Below are positions 57,811 through 64,000 of a stretch of DNA of 64,000 nt, piece by piece (the stretch's first letter is position 1; each line of letters begins with the position of its first letter). Below the pieces are notes generated by a model. It searched no databases, was not told where the DNA came from, and saw nothing but the letters and a program-made list of their open reading frames with translations. Made by a program: the position numbers and the translations under genes. The stretch spans positions 114,134-178,133 of the forward strand of contig JBAMJV010003039.1 of assembly GCA_037951105.1 (NCBI GenBank), read 5' to 3'. This DNA is from Echinarachnius parma. Lineage: Eukaryota > Echinodermata > Echinoidea > Clypeasteroida > Echinarachniidae.

Positions 57811-58514
57811 GGGCCGTATGCATAAAAACAAACAATTGCTTATAAGCAATTGCTTTAAGCACAAGCAAGAGCTTGTCAAGCAAAAGATCAAGTTCAAGCA
57901 ATTGCTTGAATACATATGCACAAGCTTTTGCTTGTGCTGAAACCTTTTGCTTGCACTGCCTAAGCAATTGCTTACGTGTTGGACAAAGGATCGTTACGGT
58001 TGTGCGAACATCGCACTGCAGGACAACAATGCTTCGTGCTCGACCTGGCAGCAGTATTTTTGCTTACGCAAATAGGGGGGAAACAGCACAGATCATTAGG
58101 GGGTTTCTGTGCAGATCGATGGACGAAAATTGCCGCAAAAAGTCTAAAATAACAGAAATTGTATTAAATATGAAATCACAACATAACATCTGAAATAAGA
58201 AGCTCGTAATCATCCTGAAACGGTATGAAAATTTGATCCTTAAACGCGAATGCCCTGAGTAAGCAAGAGCTCAAGCTGGTCTGGATGTGCTTGAAAAAAC
58301 GCAAGCAATTGCTTATCAAGACAAGTAAAAGGTTCGTTTTATGCATACGGTTTCAAGCAATTGCTTGTTTGGTAAGCAATTGCTTACGAGCAGTAAGCAA
58401 TTGCTTGTGCTTGTAAGCAAATGATTTTGCTTGCAAGCAATTGCTTGTTTTTATGCATACCGATTCAAGCAAAAGGCTAGCACAAGCAATTGCTTGTTTT
58501 TATGCATACGGCCC
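57811..58514. mobile_element. 704-bp element with GGGCCGTATGCAT ends and AAGCAATTGCTT words
   Basis: GGGCCGTATGCATAAAAACA at the left is inverted at the right. The 12-bp palindrome AAGCAATTGCTT occurs nine times inside, mostly extended to CAAGCAATTGCTTG. Two internal TTTTATGCATAC copies suggest repeated ends. No target duplication is evident and there is no transposase. Confidence 0.82.
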
Positions 58515-60027
58515 ATTGAAGTTGACTTGCATGAACACACCGTACGCACGGCACATGCCTCCCATACGTACTCTGTCAATCCCCTCCCCCCTCTTTATCC
58601 CCCACCCTACTACCTAAATCCCTCTCCCTTTCTCTCCATGTGTTTCTAATCTGTGTACGTTTTTTATAGGTTCGATTTAAAACTGCTTTTAATGCACAGT
58701 TTAAGAACATAATGTCAACCATTACCAGAAAAAAAAGTGCCATCCCTAATCTTTCCGAACTCGGCTAAGTAATGGCCAGGAGAAGTTAATGGTAAATTTC
58801 CTATTACCTAGGAATACAGATTAATTACTTAGAAAAGGTGATTATGAATCTCCAAAAAAATCTGCTTGATGCAAATATTTGCTTGATTTCCATTTGTAAG
58901 ACGCCGGTCATTTAATAAATTCACACTTTGTGTCTCAAAGTTAACTATGATTTGATTTCCATGCTGAGACTGTACAGATCTGCATAATACTTGTATTATG
59001 CTGCGTACGAGATTTCAGAGCCGTAGGTGCCATCATTCATAGCGATCACAGCTGTTGTGCAGATCTCTCTCGTTGTGTAGATCTCTCTCGTTGGTGGCGC
59101 TATCTATTATGGGTGGCACAGAAATACAATATAAATACGGATGGGTGGTGGGCATCCATAGAGTTATATATAGGTACTAGAGTGCGGACTCGCAATGGCT
59201 CGCGCGCGAAGGCTCTGTGAGCGCATGGAGCATAGTCCGCCATTATTATGTCGGGCAATGTGCCGCGAGTCTCCGCACGCGCTGCACATGCCCTTCGCAC
59301 TGACTGATGATACAAGTCGGTGTTTGGCCTTGATTTTGCAAGACACAATCTGAAAATTACAATGAATATTATAAACATATATATACATGTACTGCTCGGA
59401 GTCGAAATTTATAGAAAACAACGAGAATAAATGAAATACACCGTGGGAAAATTTGTTTTTTTCCACAGAGTATTTCATTTATTCTCGTGTTTTATATACA
59501 TATATAATATGTGCATATAATATATAGATTTTTTTATTTTTATTTATTTATTAAATTTTTTTTTTGGGGGGGGGGGGATAATTGTTCTATACTATAAGTA
59601 TTCTCTTTATTTTGTTCACTTGAAGCTATAGTGTCAAGCCTGGATTTATTACGCGATGGAGCATGCTCTTCACTATTGTATTGTTATGGATTTATGTGTG
59701 TGAATGTGTGTTTGTTGAGGAGGGGTGGGTTGGAAAGATGAACTTCCCCTGCGAATAGGAAAGTTTCAATTTAAAATGTCAAAATAAGCTTTGTATTTTC
59801 CCACACATTCAACCATCCATTCAACCAACCATTCATTTATCCATCCTTCAAGCATGCCATTCATCCACCAATCTATCAAATCATATCAGCACACTTTTTG
59901 TTCATTGCAGAACATTTCCTAAATCAAATGTAGTCTGTTGCCCTTTCACAAAATCAGGTTCATGTACTTTGTCGATTCATTTCTAAAAGTAAAAAAAAAA
60001 ATGAACACATAAAAAAATCAAATTGTA
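58515..60027. other. No gene seen; one hairpin
   Basis: Contains a tandem TCTCTCGTTG pair at about 59063-59093, the hairpin at 59421-59488, a poly-G run near 59570 and CATTCAAC/CATCCATT short repeats near 59808-59850. No supported coding region. Confidence 0.5.
59421..59488. repeat. Hairpin with about 30-bp arms
   Basis: ACGAGAATAAATGAAATAC pairs with GTATTTCATTTATTCTCGT, continued by CGTGGGAAAA against TTTTCCACAG around a short T-rich loop. Confidence 0.8.
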
Positions 60028-60200
60028 CAGCGGACTCTCGTTATAAAGAGGTCGGATATAAGTAACAAAACCTGCATATAACAAGGTAATTTGCTGGTCC
60101 CAACTATTTATATATTTTTTTGTTTAGCCTGAATGAGAAACTTGATATAACAAGTCAATTTTCTTGGTCCCAAGGACCTTGTTATAACGAGATTCCACTG
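60028..60200. mobile_element. 173-bp Tigger/pogo-like MITE
   Basis: CAGCGGACTCTCGTTATAA at the left and TTATAACGAGATTCCACTG at the right, with TA on both sides (60026-60027, 60201-60202). CAGTGGAATCTCGTTATAA-type ends are typical of Tigger/pogo elements. Internal sub-repeats of GATATAAC and TTGGTCCCAA. Confidence 0.82.
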
Positions 60201-60559
60201 TACTTCAATCATTAAATTCAATAAATAATTGTACATGTATCTCCTCATAAAATATTAAGGGATTCTCTATAACACAGACACAGCATTTCTCACATTTCAA
60301 TATTGCTATAGGCCAATTCACGAATCACGATACAAAATTATTTATACTCATTTAAATAAACAGTCAGTCAATGAACATGTGATCTAAATGTAAATTTATT
60401 GATCTTAGAGAAATAACGCAATGGTTTTTTCCATAGATAAATTCAATTAAGACAAATCAATAAATAGTTCTGGTTAATTTCTCACAGTTTTGTCCATCAT
60501 AATGGTGGTTTTAAATCAAAGAGCAGATGCTTTATACCTCTTATACATGTATAATAATG

Positions 60560-61100
60560 TTAAAGGGGCAGTTTAGTTTTGGTAAGGCTGAACTTTAGTA
60601 GCCAAAACCTGCACAGTAACATTATAAACTAATAGTTATAAATCCACCATGCTCGAAAGGTATACACAATTACAAACGACTAAGTAAAAATGCTGTTATC
60701 ATTCAAAAAGAGCCATTAAAACACAAGAGGGCGCTTTTTAAAAAGACTTGGTTTCAACCATTTTTCATACTAAATTATGCATGTAATGTTTTATTGGTAT
60801 AATGATTAAATAGAGAGATCATCAACAACTATTTAAAAAATGCTTTTGAAAATTTTTTAAAAAGTGCAAGCATTTTTTTTTTTTTCAAAAAATCATCTAA
60901 TTATTTGGGCCCCAAATAATTATAAGATCAGATATATTTATTGATATTTCCGCCATTTCTGGGTCGATTTTGACCAAATAAAGTTTATTCTGCCATTTAA
61001 ATTGCATGTTCTCTCAAATTCGACACTCAGTTTTTTATTACCTCACAAAAAAATTGTGATGTGCAGCGCCCTCTCTACCAAAACTAAACTACCCCTTTAA
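60560..61100. mobile_element. TTAA-flanked MITE, family 1
   Basis: TTAA at 60560-60563 and 61097-61100, with ends TTAAAGGGGCAGTTTAGTTT and AAACTAAACTACCCCTTTAA. It shares the CCAAAACCTGCACA and CGAAAGGTATACACAATTAC blocks and resembles 14571-15134 along its length. Confidence 0.87.
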
Positions 61101-62053
61101 ATTTCTATTTACCCTATCATAGATAAACCAAGAACAGTCCCATTGAGAACGAAGACCACATTTAATGTATTGCAAAGATGGAATAAATCTCTATTGTATC
61201 ATCGAATTGGATACAGAAATGTCATTATTTTTTACTAAAATTAAGTGAAACTTCAAGTTTTGTATAGACAAAATAAAATATGAACATTTGGCAATTCATT
61301 CCAATCTAAAAAGTTTCCAATTTGCACTAAAATAGTGATCTTCAATCTGTTCATATGTTGCCAATTTAGGATTCTCAGATTATTTTGGCTAAAATAACTC
61401 CTATGAGCGGTCGCAACATTTAACTGTGACAATTGAGGTCTAATTTGGGGCAGTTTATTTTTCTCTTTATTCTGGAACAATCCCCCCCCCCCATTATAAT
61501 TTTTTTTGGGAAAATTTGTTGATGTCAACAACAAAAAGTGTCAGAGGTCCCCCTCCCCTCCCCCCCCCCCCAAGAAGTTGCAAGGCATTTTGCCCTCCCT
61601 AAGCAAACACCCTGGCGCCGCCCCTGATTCCAGCAGACATGATGATAAGGAAAATAGATATGTATTGAATTTTGTGTGATGTTTGATTGAAACAGCAAGA
61701 AGATAAAATCAGTATAGCACATCTCTACAAGAAAGTATTGAATCTATTACTATATTGAGCCATATATATTACTAGTTGCTCTCACTTTTTGTGCATCTCT
61801 CAAATTGTGGGCACACTAAAATTACCAGGTTTGGGGATAACTTCCACAAGAGTTGTATGCATACAGTGAGAAAAGAAAACCTCTAGTTGGATGTATCTAC
61901 TATAAGCAGGCTTTTTTCCTGCAACATACAAAGTGTAGCTGGCTTTTCAGTTTTTAGAAAGAAAAAAAGACCGCAACAATTACAAATCAATCACTACTGA
62001 ACTTCCCCTTTAAGGCTGAAATCCCTCGTGTTTTATTTTGTTTTTCTGTTAGT
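61101..62053. other. No gene seen; possible hAT right end
   Basis: CCTGGCGCCGCCCCTG at 61611-61626 looks like the right terminus of a hAT-like element preceded by C runs. No left end was found. Confidence 0.4.
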
Positions 62054-62362
62054 TTACTCCCCAAGAAATAAGATTTTCTTGGTCAGGATGTGCCGTTCAG
62101 AGTCTTTGTTGTGCTTTACATAGCGTCCAGTGAACAGGCGACCATGGTGATGTAAGAGAGTTCTGATGCAGAGTCCACTGATTTGCTTTACAAGCCGATT
62201 CCCATGATCATCTTCACTCTCCAGGTTGTACTCACAGAAGTGCTCTTCAAGATCGATGAACACTTCGCTTCTTATTGAAGACATTACCTGCCCTTGGACC
62301 TCGTCAATGAACTTGTTTGATGTCTTCATAGGCCCATCCGCCCATGGTTTACCAAGGCCCTC
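62054..62362 (-). CDS. Terminal exon of a THAP-type gene (candidate)
   Basis: About 103 codons on the minus strand beginning GAG GGC CTT right after a good acceptor (TATTTTCTATCATGCAG), ending in a stop at 62054. The product runs KPWADGPMKTSNKFIDEV to ISGLCIRTLLHHHGRLFTGR and HILTKKILFLGE. I recall the LHHH...KLxxxIL ending from THAP-containing transposon-like proteins, but this is not certain. The upstream exons at 63299-63410 and 63843-63913 encode a THAP domain with lesions. The phase between them and this exon does not close, so an exon may be missing or the gene may be dead. Confidence 0.45.
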   Translation of the reverse strand, partial: EGLGKPWADGPMKTSNKFIDEVQGQVMSSIRSEVFIDLEEHFCEYNLESEDDHGNRLVKQISGLCIRTLLHHHGRLFTGRYVKHNKDSERHILTKKILFLGE

Positions 62363-63298
62363 CTGCATGATAGAAAATAGATTTTTTAATTAACAGAAAA
62401 TATTCATTAAAAAATATGGCAACTGAAGTTGTCACAAACTCCACAGAACACAAAATGTTGCCATTTCTGCAAAGAACATTTTAGCAATAAGCATAAATTT
62501 CTTTTAAAATCATTCCACATGTAAATTATGAAATTGTATAATCACATTACAAAATGTACATTTTCAAAGACGGCAAATAAATTAGTTCAAAGGTAGATTT
62601 TATAAGAGAAGGGAAAATCTCTCCGGTCATTTTATAATGGATCGTGGCAAAAACTGTTTCATTTTAATTTTTTTTTGAGATATTTTTGCCTTTTGCATAA
62701 GACTGTTATGAAAATTGGAGAGAGCTATTCTTAAAATCAAGAACAGCAGTGGAATTTAATCAAAAAAAGGAAAGGTGTGCAAATGAGGGCCACAACAATT
62801 AAAACAAAAGTAAACACCCTTTTTTTTTGTATTTCAACTTAGAATAGATGTCTTTAATAAAAAAAGACTTTATTTTCCTGACGGAATCAATCCTTACCTC
62901 ACTTACACTTTAGGAAAAAAAACAGATACCGATGTGGAATTAAACCTGCAGCCTATCATTTCAAGTCACCACTCTTAACTCACCGAGCTGTGCAAGATTT
63001 GCTGCAATGCCGAGGTCAGGATTCATGTCCTTTGTTCATTGCACGGTACAAACTCAGACCGCATCATAATAATTCTCTCCAGTAAGAATTAGAGAGCGTG
63101 CTCAACTGTGTCACAGAAATGACTGCACCCCCCCCCCCCCCATGGCTAGCTTTAAATCATGATAATGCCGCTACTAATTACTACTAGTACTAGTACTAGT
63201 ATACATCTGTAGTCATCTAGACTGAATGATATGGTGATATCATATGAAGTTCAATATAAAATGCTTAACATTATTAAAAACAAAAATGAGAAACTCAC
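62363..63298. other. Candidate intron of the THAP-type gene
   Basis: AT-rich with a C run at 63128-63141 and a CTAGTACTAGTACTAG short repeat near 63183. No coding sequence seen. Confidence 0.4.
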
Positions 63299-63410
63299 CT
63301 CTCATATCCTCTTTCAGGAAATGTTCACTGCAGAGAAAATTTCCCTGGTGTGAAGTCATCCCGGCTGATCTTCACGAGCCACTGTCAATGCTGAATTGCC
63401 AAGGGGTAGT
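63299..63410 (-). pseudogene. THAP-domain exon 2, with a stop and a frameshift
   Basis: Bounded by an acceptor (AAATTTTAG before 63410) and a donor (AG/GTGAGTTT after 63299). It reads QWLVKISRDDFTPGKFS in one frame and CSEHFLKEDMR in the next. Together these are the central and end part of a THAP C2CH finger (W, then DF.P, then C..HF). An in-frame TGA precedes QWLVK, and the frame shifts between KFS and CSEHF. Confidence 0.65.
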
Positions 63411-63842
63411 CTAAAATTTAAAAAAAAGAGAAATACCAAAACAATAATTCTGTGCAAGTAATGAAGTATCATGGGGTAACCTACTTAAAATAAATGGACA
63501 CCTTTTTTTCAAGCTTATGAATATTACACTCAAAACCACTGGAACAACAAAGTTTTCTCAATGCGGAACCTTCTGTACTTTAAATAATAACATTCTTGTA
63601 AAATCCACTGCAGAATATTTAGAATTCATCTTCAAATGCCGGTTTGAAAATACCAGTTAGTTACTTAGCTTAGGAGGGTACTCATCAAGCGCGAGTCACG
63701 GGTAGCTAGCCGCGTAGGATGCCGGCGCCGAAGTATGGCTACACTTGTGAACTGGTAGCGCCCCAAAGTCAAATATCCCCTAAATGCTGATTGTTAATAT
63801 TAAATTCAATAAACTTAGAGCCTACTTAGTAAAGGAACTTAC

Positions 63843-63913
63843 TTGTGAACGATTATGCCACTTCTCTTCACGTATCTGTTCCTTCAACCGTATTCGATAC
63901 ACGAATTCGGCAT
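63843..63913 (-). pseudogene. THAP-domain exon 1 with a stop at a zinc-ligand codon
   Basis: The minus strand starts ATG at 63913 and reads MPNSCIEYG, stop, RNRYVKRSGIIVHK, then a donor GTAAGT at 63842. The THAP consensus is MP.SC...GC.NR, so the TGA stands exactly where the second zinc cysteine (TGC) belongs. Either a pseudogene or a base error. The 5' UTR would extend to the right edge. Confidence 0.65.
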
Positions 63914-64000
63914 TTTGAAGGCCTGCTTGCTGGCTGTCAAGTGTCATGTCCACGGTACGTTCGTGCGACGCGACTTTGATTTGCCCGACAAATCAATGGC

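Overview
The window is AT-rich, gene-poor nuclear DNA of an animal, most likely a marine invertebrate. An echinoderm or a related deuterostome fits best, from intronless TRIM expansions, CR1/L2-like LINEs whose ORF2 starts with a PHD-like finger, and very many short non-autonomous DNA transposons. The species cannot be fixed from the sequence alone.

The backbone is a tandem array of four TRIM-type genes, all on the minus strand: A (982-3039), B (11523-14344, split by a transposon), C (32646-34682) and D (50759-52783). Each encodes RING, B-box1, B-box2, coiled coil and a C-terminal NHL-like beta-propeller of about 675-695 residues. The 5' flanks (3040-5900 and 7600-8160; 14345-18470; 34683-37360; 52956-56760) and 3' flanks are also homologous, so whole units were duplicated. 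A second, larger duplication pairs 26571-34682 with 43211-52783. Because the flanks are copies of one another, many transposon insertions can be checked against an empty site inside this same window.

The rest is nested mobile DNA. There are three TTAA-flanked MITE families, hAT-like elements with 8-bp target duplications, TA-flanked mariner/Tigger-like elements, and a group of elements that each carry many copies of their own short near-palindromic word. A CR1/L2-like LINE with an intact 1049-codon ORF2 (20022-24620) sits inside a 4-bp-duplication MITE (18749-24989), which sits inside a TTAA MITE (18472-25131). Decayed LINE pieces lie at 8385-9170, 10500-11060, 25385-26540 and 50341-50528. 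The right edge (62054-63913, minus) holds broken exons of a THAP-domain gene.

The points most worth following are: (1) a sharply bounded hypervariable, indel-rich segment in the TRIM propellers, between nearly identical flanks; (2) a 757-bp MITE in TRIM B whose terminal repeats offer splice sites that would restore the reading frame; (3) the chimaeric 5' end of TRIM D; (4) the shared design of the private-word MITEs.
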